Of a DNA stretch of 45,239 nucleotides, positions 35,385-44,583 are shown piece after piece (the stretch's first letter is position 1; each line of letters starts with the position of its first letter). The stretch is from a virus. The position numbers and the translations under genes are program-made. The notes under the pieces are model-generated. The model did not search any database, had not been told where the DNA came from, and worked only from the letters and a program-made list of their open reading frames with translations. Location of the stretch: the IMG/VR virus record IMGVR_UViG_3300042893_001754, positions 1 through 45,239 of that record; one strand, written 5' to 3'.

Positions 35385-37385
35385 ATGGCAAGTCACGCAC
35401 CACAAACATTAGCATTTGTTACCAACGAAGGTTCGGTAATGACTACAGGCTTTTCTACAAGATTAGCAAAAGGTCAACTTGGTATTGTAGACAAAGGAGC
35501 TGCACCTTCTTCTTTAGGAATGGCAGTTACTAGTACAATTACAACACCATCAGTAGATAGAAATAGATTATTTGAACTAAGATTAGGTATTACACCATTA
35601 ACACCTACAAGATCTCAATCTGATAAAGCATACTCTACAGTACCTTTTAAGATTTCAGAAATTGTAAGTATTAAAGCCAACGCCCCTAAAGTAGGTGTTT
35701 CTGTAGATGAATTGCTTATCGGATATGATGGTATTAATGCTAACTCAGCAATTGTATTATCTAATGGAGATAACGAAGTAATTGATATTACTTTATCGGG
35801 AGAAGCAATTGGAATGTTAGGATACCCAGAAGCAAAAGTAACAGTTAAGCTTTACTTAGAAGCACCAGATACAGGCGCATTCACAATGCACCAAATTATC
35901 GAAGATGGTGTTAAACGTTTAAAAGATATGACTTTACTTGGTGAAGTTCCAATCTCAAACTACATTGACATTACTCCAGTTAATAGTGATAATATCTCAC
36001 TAACAACTTTGCAATTAAACGATGTACCAAGCACTTTCTACAGACTTACTGTAAGAGATAATGGTAACGCAGCAGCATTAGGATTAGTTCAAGCACAGTA
36101 TCCATTACTTAATGTAAAAAGAGAATCTTACGTAGTAGGAACTAGTTCAGCAGGTACTTCTGTATATGTTGCATTAGGTGGAAGTGCTGTTCCAGCAGCT
36201 TTCTCAGTAGCAGTTGCTACTTTAGCAGATACTAACTGTGATGGAATTCCAGAGATTAATACAAACACATCAACAATTGCTTGGGTTACAGGTTCAACTT
36301 GTGCTGCAACACAAAAAACTTATACTTTACAGTTAAAAGATACAGATTGTGGTAGTAATAGATTAGCTGAAGTTAAAGCAGCTTACCCAATGTTAAACGT
36401 AGTAGTTGATACAGCAAACGCAAGTTGGGCACAGTCAGTTACAGCAACGGTTGGTGCTTCAGGAGTATTTGGTCTTAATATAGCAGGAGTTGACTACAAT
36501 CAAGCTTATGCAACAAGTATGGCAGCTACAGTTACAGCTTGGTTTACTACTCACGGTTCAGCTATTACATCAGCAACAGGAGCAGTAGTTACAAATCCAA
36601 GTGCAGGAGTTATCACACTTACAGATTTAGCTGAAGGATTCCCTGCAATTGTTCTAGGAGCAACAAATACATTTACAGCAACTGTAGGAGCAGTAACTGG
36701 TACAGGTTTAGCTACAACAGGTGCATGTCAAACTGTATATAGAACAGTAGTTACATCAAATGTAGTATGTGAAGAATGTTCTCCAATGTTGAGAGACTTA
36801 TTTATCACAGATGCACCATATCCATTCGCAGGAATTAACTGGGTAGCTGCACCAACAACATACAGTGCTACAGCTAAAATGGGTATTCGTCTAAAAGGTA
36901 AAGTAAATATTTTAGCAGGATCAGAAGAGTACAGAGATGATATGCCATTCGTATATAGCTCTACAAGACTATCTGTAGCCAATGAAGCACCAGGAACTGT
37001 TAACGAATCATATAAATCAGGTACAAACGGTAGATTCAAAGTTAAAATGCTTTCTATCGCAGCCGATCCAGAATCTTTAGGAGCACATTACTATGATTTA
37101 GAGGAGCGTACGAGAGTTTACTTTGAAAACCGTCAAAGATTAGCTGGAAATAATTATGGAAAAGCAGTGTTAGGCCAAGGCTCACACTTAAAACCAACTG
37201 CTCAGTATGTAGATTATGTTGTAAGAGTAAGAACTACTCGATTTGCTCAATCTTTTTCAGGAGAAGTAGTAGAGAATTTTGACTACCATATTTTGGCAGA
37301 GATCGGAAAACATGCAGCTATTCAAACACAAGTAAACTTGTTAGCTACAGCAGCCGGACTTCCAACAGTATCAGCAGGGTACTAG
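35385..37385 (+). CDS. Major structural protein (666 aa) with duplicated internal domain
   Basis: Like the capsid gene it has A-rich leader AAAATTAAAATTAAA and highly expressed-type codon use. It is rich in Ala/Thr/Gly/Val. An internal domain is repeated: TFYRLTVRDNGN...QAQYPLLNV (about 214-245) and KTYTLQLKDTDCGSN...KAAYPMLNV (about 311-342). The N terminus (LAFVTNEGSVMTTGFSTRLAKGQLG) and C terminus look like structural cores flanking inserted Ig-like or adhesion modules. It may be the tail tube/sheath or another abundant virion component. It is followed by a perfect terminator. Confidence 0.7.
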   Translation: MASHAPQTLAFVTNEGSVMTTGFSTRLAKGQLGIVDKGAAPSSLGMAVTSTITTPSVDRNRLFELRLGITPLTPTRSQSDKAYSTVPFKISEIVSIKANAPKVGVSVDELLIGYDGINANSAIVLSNGDNEVIDITLSGEAIGMLGYPEAKVTVKLYLEAPDTGAFTMHQIIEDGVKRLKDMTLLGEVPISNYIDITPVNSDNISLTTLQLNDVPSTFYRLTVRDNGNAAALGLVQAQYPLLNVKRESYVVGTSSAGTSVYVALGGSAVPAAFSVAVATLADTNCDGIPEINTNTSTIAWVTGSTCAATQKTYTLQLKDTDCGSNRLAEVKAAYPMLNVVVDTANASWAQSVTATVGASGVFGLNIAGVDYNQAYATSMAATVTAWFTTHGSAITSATGAVVTNPSAGVITLTDLAEGFPAIVLGATNTFTATVGAVTGTGLATTGACQTVYRTVVTSNVVCEECSPMLRDLFITDAPYPFAGINWVAAPTTYSATAKMGIRLKGKVNILAGSEEYRDDMPFVYSSTRLSVANEAPGTVNESYKSGTNGRFKVKMLSIAADPESLGAHYYDLEERTRVYFENRQRLAGNNYGKAVLGQGSHLKPTAQYVDYVVRVRTTRFAQSFSGEVVENFDYHILAEIGKHAAIQTQVNLLATAAGLPTVSAGY

Positions 37386-37400
37386 TACTAATATAGATTA

Positions 37401-37430
37401 GGGAGGAGTAAGACACTCCTCCCTTTTTTT
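37401..37430 (+). terminator. Strong intrinsic terminator after the 666-aa gene
   Basis: GGGAGGAGT (37401-37409), 5-nt loop, ACTCCTCCC (37415-37423), then TTTTTTT: a perfect 9-bp stem with an ideal U-tract. Confidence 0.92.
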
Positions 37431-37447
37431 ATACAAAAACTTGAAAA

Positions 37448-37924
37448 ATGGATAAAATCACACTTGAAAGAATTGAGTTAGCACACCCGAAAATAAGGGA
37501 GGAGCTAATGGTATATTACAAAGAATGTAATAACAAGCTACCTAAACACGTTAGGCTACGTTTTAGCCACGTTTATAGAAGTCCAGCAGAACAACACGCC
37601 TTATTCTTAAAACGTCCTAAGGTAACAAATGCGGATGCTTTTCAATCAATGCACAATTACGGATTAGCTTTTGACATTGTTTTGCTTTACGATAAAAACG
37701 GTGACGGCAATTTTGAGAGTGCATCTTGGATAATTGACGAACATTGGAATAGAGTGGCTGAGTACTTTAAGGGTAAAGGTTACGAGTGGGGCGGTGATTG
37801 GAAAAAGTTTAAAGATGCTCCACATTTTCAGAAGGCATTCGGTTTTGATTGGAAAACTCTAAAAAGTAGACTTGACAAAGGAATAACTATACAAAATAAC
37901 GGGATAACTTATGTTAAAATATAA
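37448..37924 (+). CDS. Endolysin, M15 (VanY/L-alanyl-D-glutamate-type) peptidase
   Basis: The 158-aa product has the M15 zinc motifs: SMHNYGLAFD (S-x-H-x-x-G-x-A-x-D; H69 and D76), an acidic/aromatic YEWGGDW (E113) and APHFQ (H126). It matches the T5-type and Ply500-type endolysins that cleave the L-Ala-D-Glu bond of peptidoglycan. DKNGDGNFE at 82-90 resembles an EF-hand-like Ca2+ loop, as in the T5 enzyme whose activity depends on calcium. No signal peptide, so it needs a holin, not recognised here. The spanin candidate starts 3 nt after. Confidence 0.88.
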   Translation: MDKITLERIELAHPKIREELMVYYKECNNKLPKHVRLRFSHVYRSPAEQHALFLKRPKVTNADAFQSMHNYGLAFDIVLLYDKNGDGNFESASWIIDEHWNRVAEYFKGKGYEWGGDWKKFKDAPHFQKAFGFDWKTLKSRLDKGITIQNNGITYVKI

Positions 37925-37927
37925 GAT

Positions 37928-38395
37928 ATGAAAAATATTTTAATAATATTATTTTCGCTTCTACTAGTATCTTGTAATACAACTAAAAAAGTTAAAGAGA
38001 CAAAAGAAGATGTAAAGTCTGAAATAGTGGCTGAAATTAAAGAAAACAAGGATTCAAATACTAATGTAATTACAAATGTAGTTACAGACAATAAAGATGA
38101 AGAATTTATATACGAACCTGTAAATGAGGATAAACCTATGGTTATAGATGGAGTTGCGTATAAAAATATTAAAATAAAGAAAGTGAAGAAAAATACTAAA
38201 ACATCTTCAAAAGAAGTCTATAATAAAAAAGACACTCAAGCAATAATTAAAAAAGCTGTAGCAAAAACCACTCAAACAACGTCTAATAAAAAATTAGATA
38301 AAGAAGTTAAGACAAGTAGTTTTATTTGGCTATGGTGGCTTTTAATAGCTGTGATAGTTGCTGCATCTTACCGAGTTTATAAATACTTCACATAA
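37928..38395 (+). CDS. Candidate unimolecular spanin (lipoprotein with C-terminal TM)
   Basis: The 155-aa product starts with a lipoprotein signal MKNILIILFSLLLVSCN (lipobox LVSC, Cys16), continues with a long charged Lys/Glu/Thr-rich periplasmic region, and ends with a TM helix (about 133-150, WLWWLLIAVIVAASY) and short basic tail. Outer-membrane lipid anchor plus C-terminal inner-membrane anchor is the topology of u-spanins (T1 gp11), which fuse inner and outer membranes at the end of lysis. Location directly after the endolysin supports this. No separate Rz/Rz1 pair is visible. Confidence 0.75.
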   Translation: MKNILIILFSLLLVSCNTTKKVKETKEDVKSEIVAEIKENKDSNTNVITNVVTDNKDEEFIYEPVNEDKPMVIDGVAYKNIKIKKVKKNTKTSSKEVYNKKDTQAIIKKAVAKTTQTTSNKKLDKEVKTSSFIWLWWLLIAVIVAASYRVYKYFT

Positions 38396-38415
38396 AAACT
38401 TAAAAACAATATACA

Positions 38416-38964
38416 ATGGCAGAAATAGTAGGACAAATAAAAATAGATTTTGATGTAATACAATCCACAGTTCAGACTCTTTGGATAGGTGATAGAAGTG
38501 ATTGGATACACGCAGAAAATTTACCAGCAAATGTACTAATAACTCTACCTGGATCAAGTAAACCATTAACTTTCTCTTTTAAGAAAAAAGCTATAAACTC
38601 TTTTAATAGCCATAACTTAGGTATAACGTGCTTGCATGGAGATTGTACAGAAGAAGTATACTCGGATTTACCTGATGGAATATATACAATAGTTTTAAAA
38701 AGTGGATTCACTAATTTTGAAAAAGAGAAGTTCTATTTAAAAACAGACAGAACAGAATTAGAATTAGCAAAGATTATAATAAAAAACGGTTTTGAATATT
38801 CTAAAAACGATAGAGATTTTAGAAGTAAGATTTATGACATTGATTGGTTAATTAAAGTATCCAAAGCACATGCAAAAGTTGGGGATTTTGTAAAAGCAGA
38901 CAGATTCTTCCAACAAGTAAGAGAATCAATAAGAGCATTATCAGATTGTAAAGACTGTATATAA
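38416..38964 (+). CDS. Conserved-type virion protein (182 aa)
   Basis: ATG at 38416. The N-terminal half seems beta-rich (IKIDFDVIQSTVQTLWIGDRSDW, VLITLPGSSKPLTFSF); then NLGITCLHGDCTEEVYSDLPDGIYTIVLKSG and a helical C-terminal part with RFFQQVRESIRALSDCKDC. The Cys pair in LSDCKDC may be a metal or disulfide site. I recall similar proteins in flavobacterial phage structural modules; probably a tail-related component, by context. Confidence 0.6.
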   Translation: MAEIVGQIKIDFDVIQSTVQTLWIGDRSDWIHAENLPANVLITLPGSSKPLTFSFKKKAINSFNSHNLGITCLHGDCTEEVYSDLPDGIYTIVLKSGFTNFEKEKFYLKTDRTELELAKIIIKNGFEYSKNDRDFRSKIYDIDWLIKVSKAHAKVGDFVKADRFFQQVRESIRALSDCKDCI

Positions 38965-38966
38965 TT

Positions 38967-39308
38967 ATGGCCGGACAACAAAACTTACTAAACCTCACAC
39001 AAGAAAACTACTACGATAATTTTGAGACGGCTATATTAAAACAAGCTGACTTACATTACTTAGTAAAAAAATTTGGTATAGGGGAAGACATAGACAGAGA
39101 TAGATTAAGACATGATCAAATGTTTTATAACATACTATGTACAGACGAATGTGAATTAATTGATTGGGTAAACAAAAAAATAAACGGTCAAATTAATAAA
39201 TGTGACACAAGCATAAAAGTAAAAAATATTTTTGGAGAATTTCCAAATATAAGTAACATATCCGATTCAGCAGACGAACAATGTGAATGGAGCACAATAG
39301 AGTGGTAA
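38967..39308 (+). CDS. Hypothetical virion-module protein (113 aa)
   Basis: ATG at 38967, 2 nt after the previous stop. Helical and acidic; begins MAGQQNLLNLTQENYYDNFE, contains CTDECELIDWVNKKI and ends QCEWSTIEW. Several Cys. No known family. Tight spacing with its neighbours suggests a tail or baseplate accessory. Confidence 0.6.
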   Translation: MAGQQNLLNLTQENYYDNFETAILKQADLHYLVKKFGIGEDIDRDRLRHDQMFYNILCTDECELIDWVNKKINGQINKCDTSIKVKNIFGEFPNISNISDSADEQCEWSTIEW

Positions 39309-39309
39309 A

Positions 39310-40020
39310 ATGAGAGAAATACAACATTTTAAAGTAAGAATACTTCCAACCAGATTAGAAGCCAATTCTGTATACTATGTAGCAGCAACCGGAGCTACAG
39401 CAGTTACAACATACATAACGGATAAATGTGGAGTACCTTTACCACTTGTAGATTTACATGGTGTAAACACAGTAACAGGAACAGGGGTAACAGGTACAGC
39501 ACAAGATCCAATAGTAGACATAGCCACATTCGTAAGCTCAGAAGATGGAAATTTAATAACTCTATCCACAATAGACGGTAAACTATTTGTAGACATACCA
39601 GTTGTAGATCAAAACAACAAAGTAGTTTACTTCTATCCTACTTTAGAAGAATTAGGAGTAGCTACACTAAAAGAAGTGAACGAGTCACACATAGCAGATT
39701 GGATTCAAAATGAGGGTATAATTATAGCAGATGATCAGATTCCAATGTTTAAAGTTGACTTAACTCTTTACCCTATATATTTTGATTCTGATGGTACATT
39801 AGGAGGCTTTAATCCTACTTTGTTTTATGCAACAAAAGACTATACAACAACAACAAATGTAATTGGGGCCACTGTGTATAGAGATAAAGCAGGTAGTAAT
39901 AAATTTATTGGGAATAACTTATCTGGTTTCAATAATATGTACCGGTATGATACAACCCCTTGTGCCTATGCTATAGATAATAATGGGGTAATTTTTAATC
40001 AAGGTTGTCTTTACGAATAA
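39310..40020 (+). CDS. Putative tail fibre-associated protein (236 aa)
   Basis: ATG at 39310, 1 nt after the previous stop. Beta-rich with many Thr/Val/Gly (YYVAATGATAVTTYITDKCG; NTVTGTGVTGTAQDPIVDI) as in tail fibres and appendages. The C-terminal domain, aromatic and Asn-rich (GNNLSGFNNMYRYDTTPC), could be a receptor-binding or knob domain. Start of the appendage gene block. Confidence 0.6.
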   Translation: MREIQHFKVRILPTRLEANSVYYVAATGATAVTTYITDKCGVPLPLVDLHGVNTVTGTGVTGTAQDPIVDIATFVSSEDGNLITLSTIDGKLFVDIPVVDQNNKVVYFYPTLEELGVATLKEVNESHIADWIQNEGIIIADDQIPMFKVDLTLYPIYFDSDGTLGGFNPTLFYATKDYTTTTNVIGATVYRDKAGSNKFIGNNLSGFNNMYRYDTTPCAYAIDNNGVIFNQGCLYE

Positions 40021-40032
40021 AAAATAAAAACT

Positions 40033-41478
40033 ATGGCATTTATAAACTTTAAAGTATTCTCTCTTAAAAATAGAGGTAAAGGAGATCTTTCAAATATAAC
40101 TTCTGCAGAGGTAGAATTACTATCTCAATATTTTGAGCAAGATTTAAGCGGAGTACAGATTACACAATTTATAGAAGTTACTTATGATGAATTAGTAAAT
40201 TTAATTGATACTTCAGCATTAATTAAAGGCCAAACATATCTATTAACTGATTATGAAACAGACTGGTTAGATCCAATAACAGGAGAACAAAAATATAGTG
40301 GTATTATTGAACCTTTGTATTTAACTGCTACAGATGTAGATAAATTACATAATGAAGCTAAAAGTGAATTGTATCCTCAAGATATTATTTACTATGCTAT
40401 AAATAGAAATATTTTAAATGAGTATTATGAATATGAGTATGGTCTTTCCAAAGGAATTATTTATAGACGTATTGATACAATTAAAAACAATGACATTGGT
40501 ACTGACTGGAGACACATAACATACAGAAGATATGCAATAAATGTAACTACACCTTATGTACCAGGAACTACTTATTCTACTGGAAATGTGGTAGAATTAA
40601 ATGGAGAAATTTATATATGCATGTTAGCATACAATTCAAGTAGTGGTGCAACATTTGAAAAATACTTTTACAAGTATCCTTATAGTAATGGAGCTTTTAT
40701 AGGAACTGGAGGAGATGGTAATAGTATTCGTTGTAGGATAATAAGTATTTATGCTTATATACCATTAGATGCAAATTCCTGGATAGACTCACCTATAATA
40801 AATGCAGAAGAAGCTTTTAATAATACTATTATAGACCAACAATTAACAAACACTGTTATTGAGCAGGGGTATAACTGTTCTGGCAATACTATTACAAATC
40901 AATTTAGGAATAATCATTTTTCTCAATTAACAGATACTACTATTGATGTTGATTTTAGTAGCAATATAATAAGAGTGTGTAAAGGTAATTCTATAGGTAT
41001 TTATATGAATAGTGGTATTATGTCTACCAATACAATAGGAATTTTAGCAGGAGTTGTAATAAACACTATCTTTTCAAGTAATAGTTTTCAAAGTATAAGT
41101 AGGAGTGATATTAGGGACTTTAATGGTAATGTAGGAGATACTATATCCCAATGTAAATTATTTTCTTCTACTAGCGGAAGTATAATAACAGATTTTACAA
41201 GTGTAACTGTATTAGGTTGGTTTAGAGACAACGTAGTGTTAAGACAATTAGCAAATGTAGATTTAAATAGTACAATATTTAATTTAGAGATAAACGAAAG
41301 TAATATAGCCTTAGCAAATTATAAGTTTGAAGGACCTCTTGATGGTGGTAATTTTAATATGAATACAATACCAGATTTACCAGAAGAGTCTAGAATTACT
41401 GTCTATGGTAAAGGAAGTAAATACTATTACAAATATGAAGATGAGTTTGGAGATATAATAATAGAAGAATTATTTTAA
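40033..41478 (+). CDS. Putative beta-helical tail fibre/tailspike (481 aa)
   Basis: ATG at 40033. After a conserved-looking N terminus (TYDELVNLIDTSALIKGQTYLLTDYETDW), residues about 260-440 are a series of short Ser/Asn/Ile/Thr repeats (NTIIDQQLTNTVIEQGYNC, SGNTITNQFRNNHFS), a pattern of right-handed beta-helix coils. Such folds are found in tailspikes and adhesins that bind or cleave surface glycans; no catalytic residues can be assigned. It precedes the big fibre genes. Confidence 0.65.
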   Translation: MAFINFKVFSLKNRGKGDLSNITSAEVELLSQYFEQDLSGVQITQFIEVTYDELVNLIDTSALIKGQTYLLTDYETDWLDPITGEQKYSGIIEPLYLTATDVDKLHNEAKSELYPQDIIYYAINRNILNEYYEYEYGLSKGIIYRRIDTIKNNDIGTDWRHITYRRYAINVTTPYVPGTTYSTGNVVELNGEIYICMLAYNSSSGATFEKYFYKYPYSNGAFIGTGGDGNSIRCRIISIYAYIPLDANSWIDSPIINAEEAFNNTIIDQQLTNTVIEQGYNCSGNTITNQFRNNHFSQLTDTTIDVDFSSNIIRVCKGNSIGIYMNSGIMSTNTIGILAGVVINTIFSSNSFQSISRSDIRDFNGNVGDTISQCKLFSSTSGSIITDFTSVTVLGWFRDNVVLRQLANVDLNSTIFNLEINESNIALANYKFEGPLDGGNFNMNTIPDLPEESRITVYGKGSKYYYKYEDEFGDIIIEELF

Positions 41479-41479
41479 T

Positions 41480-44400
41480 ATGAAAAAGTTACAAGCAACT
41501 CACATATATGATATAGACCCTTCTCCATTAAATGATGTACCTTCAGGGTATGCATTAGGACAATGGTGGGAGAACATTTCTACTGGGGATAAATTTTTTC
41601 ATAAAACAGATGGAGTTTGGATTAAGTTACTAAATAATAGTGATTTACCAACTAATACCTCAGACCTTATAAATGATGGGGAGGGTATAAGTCCATTTGC
41701 AACAACTGATGATTTAGCAAACAAAGCTGATTTAGTAGGAGGTTTTGTACCTGCATCTCAATTACCATCTTATGTAGATGATGTTATTGAAGTAGCTAAT
41801 TTTGCAGCTCTACCTGTTACAGGAGAGTCAGGGAAGATATATCTAACTATTGATAATAACAAGACTTACAGATGGACTGGTAGCACTTATTTAGAAATAT
41901 CAGCTCAACTTTTAATACCTGAAATATTAGATGCAAATATTGGTTCAAGGTTAAAACCTGCTGATGCTGTAAGTAATGGATATAACATCACTAAATCTAT
42001 TAATGGCCAAGTAGGTATGTACATCAAAAACAGTGATAATACTGGTAATGGTGCCTTAGCTACTATCAATGCAATGGGTTCTGGTACAGGTCTTTATGAT
42101 AAAGGAATGTCATTTAACTTTGCCAATAATGGATACTTCATTACTTATTTAAGAAACTCTGGATTTATTTATTCAGATTCACCTATTAATGTGGTAGGTC
42201 AAACAATAGCTTTAAGAGTTGGAACATTATCTACACCTACTACAGTATTTACTGTTGCAGCAACAGGTCAAATAAATTTAGTTACATTACCCACTTTAGA
42301 TAATACAGTAATTACTTTATTAGGTAGAAAAGCTGATGGTAGTTTAGTTACATTAGATAAGTCTAGTGTAAGTGGAGCAACGGATTTATCATACACTGCA
42401 AGTCCAACAAATGGGATAGTTGTAAGTTCAACTGGAACAGATGTTACTTTGCCTTTATCTACAACTACTTTTGCAGGTTTATTATCACCTGGCGAAAAGA
42501 CTGAAATTGCTAAAATTGCTGATATAAATACAAATGCTGTTGATAAAGTTACTGTTAAATTAACTGAAGCTGTAACCAAAGGACAAGCTGTATATGTTGT
42601 TGGTGCAAATGGAACCAATATCCTGGCTGCTAAGGCATCAAATACAACTGAAGCAACAAGTAGTAAGACTTTAGGATTAGCTGAGACTACAGGCGTTAAT
42701 AATGACATAATAAATGTAATTACAAGTGGTTTATTTCCTAATTTAAATACATCAACAGCTACTATTGGCGACCCTGTTTTTTTAGGTACAAGTGGTAATT
42801 TAATTTATGGTACTGAACCAGCATCTCCAGCTCATTTAATATTTATTGGTTTTGTAACTAGAGTAAGTGCTACTGTTGGAGAGATTTTTGTTAAAATACA
42901 AAACGGTTATCAATTAACACAATTACATGATGTACTACTTACAACACCATTAGATGGTCAAGTTATTCAATATGAATCAGCAACACAATTATGGAAAAAT
43001 AAAACACTTGCTTTAAGTGGGTATTTAACTGTAAATAACCCAGCATATACTGGAATATTAAGTGGGGTAGGAGAAACTCAAACAGGTTCTTCTGCAGTTG
43101 GTATTGAAGCATTGTCTCAAACTTGGAATACTACTGGAGCTCCTTCAGCATTTCTTATGACTATAACTGATACTGCATCTTCTGCTCTATCAAGATTAAT
43201 GGATTTAAGAGTTGATGGTGCTGTAAGATTTCAAATTACAAAAGGTGGTGTATTATCATTTGGTAACTTTGGTACACCAGTTCCAGCAATTGGTACAGCA
43301 GTACCAACAAGTGGTGCTGGTTCACCTGGACAAACTGCTATGTACTTAGGTGGTTCTGTAGGTTCATCAGCTGGGTATCAAATGTTTCTTCAAGCTCAAA
43401 GTGGAACTAGGTCAGCAACATCAGGTATATGTGGTCTTGTTAATATTAGAGAAACATTTGCTCCTGCAAGTGGTACAGCAACCTATGATACATTAACATT
43501 AAATAATACTGTAAATCAAACAGGAGGTGCTAATGGTATAACTAGAGGGATTTATAATAACCCAATAATTACAGCAGCAGCTGATTATAGAGCAATTGAA
43601 TCAAGTAATGGTAAAGTAATATTTGCAGATACATTAACAGCTGTTAGTGGAGCTAATGCTGGTTCATTATTAGATTTAAAACAAACTTGGAATACAACTG
43701 GTGCACCTACTGCAATATTGTTAAATGTAACTGATACTGCATCAAGTACCAATTCATTATTGATGGATTTACAAGTAGGGGGAGGTTCAAGATTTAAAAT
43801 AGGCAAACAGACTACTACAATTACCTCGAATACTGGTTCAACACAGCTAGTTGTGAAGAGTGTAAGCACTACTGCAAGTGATGCAGCTGGTATTCAGTTA
43901 ATGAATAATAATAATAGTCAATCAAATATATTTTTTACACAAAATAATGCCTCCACTTTTTTCAACAATAAGACAAACCAACTTCAAGTATATGGGAATG
44001 GAACTGGAGGTGTTCTTATTGGTTCAACAGGAACACAATCCAACGCGACAATAGATTTTATCGTGAACGGGTATGCAACAGTATCTGGAAGTATATTGGC
44101 ATCTAGAATACTAGTAACTGGTGCTATTGAATATAGGGCTCCATTTACTCCAACATCAGGAACAGGTTTATTTAATATTTTATCCTTACAAAACACAATA
44201 AACCAAACTGGAGGAGCAAACGGAATAACTAGAGGACTTTATATTAATCCAACTTTAACAAGTGCTTTTGATTTCAGAGCAATTGAAGTTGAAGCTGGTA
44301 AAATAGTATTTTCTTCAACAATTACCACACCAGGTACAACTGGAGCACAAACAATTAATAAAATTAGTGGTAAAGTAAATGCAGCTGCTGGTTCTACATC

Positions 44401-44572
44401 ACTTGTAGTAACCAATAACTTAGTAACCACTTCAAGTATTGTTATGTGTCAATTAGGTACTAACGATGCAACTTGTATAATCAAATCAGTAGTAGAAGCA
44501 AATGGTTCATTTACAATAAACTATATAGCACCAACAGCAGAAACAGTAATTAAATTCTTTGTGACCAATTAA
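41480..44572 (+). CDS. Large tail fibre protein (1030 aa) with repeated modules
   Basis: ATG at 41480, directly after the previous stop. The N-terminal anchor (MKKLQATHIYDIDPS, GQWWENISTGDKFFHKTDGVW) recurs in the next gene. It is followed by the collar block LVGGFVPASQLPSYVDD, a module common in phage fibres. The shaft has alternating repeats: A (QTWNTTGAPSAFLMTITDTA; about 545-595 and 734-780) and B (VNQTGGANGITRGIY; about 658-712 and 888-945). The C-terminal 75 residues form a compact beta-domain. It probably contacts host surface structures. Confidence 0.82.
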   Translation: MKKLQATHIYDIDPSPLNDVPSGYALGQWWENISTGDKFFHKTDGVWIKLLNNSDLPTNTSDLINDGEGISPFATTDDLANKADLVGGFVPASQLPSYVDDVIEVANFAALPVTGESGKIYLTIDNNKTYRWTGSTYLEISAQLLIPEILDANIGSRLKPADAVSNGYNITKSINGQVGMYIKNSDNTGNGALATINAMGSGTGLYDKGMSFNFANNGYFITYLRNSGFIYSDSPINVVGQTIALRVGTLSTPTTVFTVAATGQINLVTLPTLDNTVITLLGRKADGSLVTLDKSSVSGATDLSYTASPTNGIVVSSTGTDVTLPLSTTTFAGLLSPGEKTEIAKIADINTNAVDKVTVKLTEAVTKGQAVYVVGANGTNILAAKASNTTEATSSKTLGLAETTGVNNDIINVITSGLFPNLNTSTATIGDPVFLGTSGNLIYGTEPASPAHLIFIGFVTRVSATVGEIFVKIQNGYQLTQLHDVLLTTPLDGQVIQYESATQLWKNKTLALSGYLTVNNPAYTGILSGVGETQTGSSAVGIEALSQTWNTTGAPSAFLMTITDTASSALSRLMDLRVDGAVRFQITKGGVLSFGNFGTPVPAIGTAVPTSGAGSPGQTAMYLGGSVGSSAGYQMFLQAQSGTRSATSGICGLVNIRETFAPASGTATYDTLTLNNTVNQTGGANGITRGIYNNPIITAAADYRAIESSNGKVIFADTLTAVSGANAGSLLDLKQTWNTTGAPTAILLNVTDTASSTNSLLMDLQVGGGSRFKIGKQTTTITSNTGSTQLVVKSVSTTASDAAGIQLMNNNNSQSNIFFTQNNASTFFNNKTNQLQVYGNGTGGVLIGSTGTQSNATIDFIVNGYATVSGSILASRILVTGAIEYRAPFTPTSGTGLFNILSLQNTINQTGGANGITRGLYINPTLTSAFDFRAIEVEAGKIVFSSTITTPGTTGAQTINKISGKVNAAAGSTSLVVTNNLVTTSSIVMCQLGTNDATCIIKSVVEANGSFTINYIAPTAETVIKFFVTN

Positions 44573-44583
44573 AAAATAAACAG

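Noticed and set aside
42268-44430. Minus-strand frames opposite the large tail fibre
   Set aside because: The Thr/Val/Ala-rich products mirror the repetitive fibre coding sequence; no leader or promoter.
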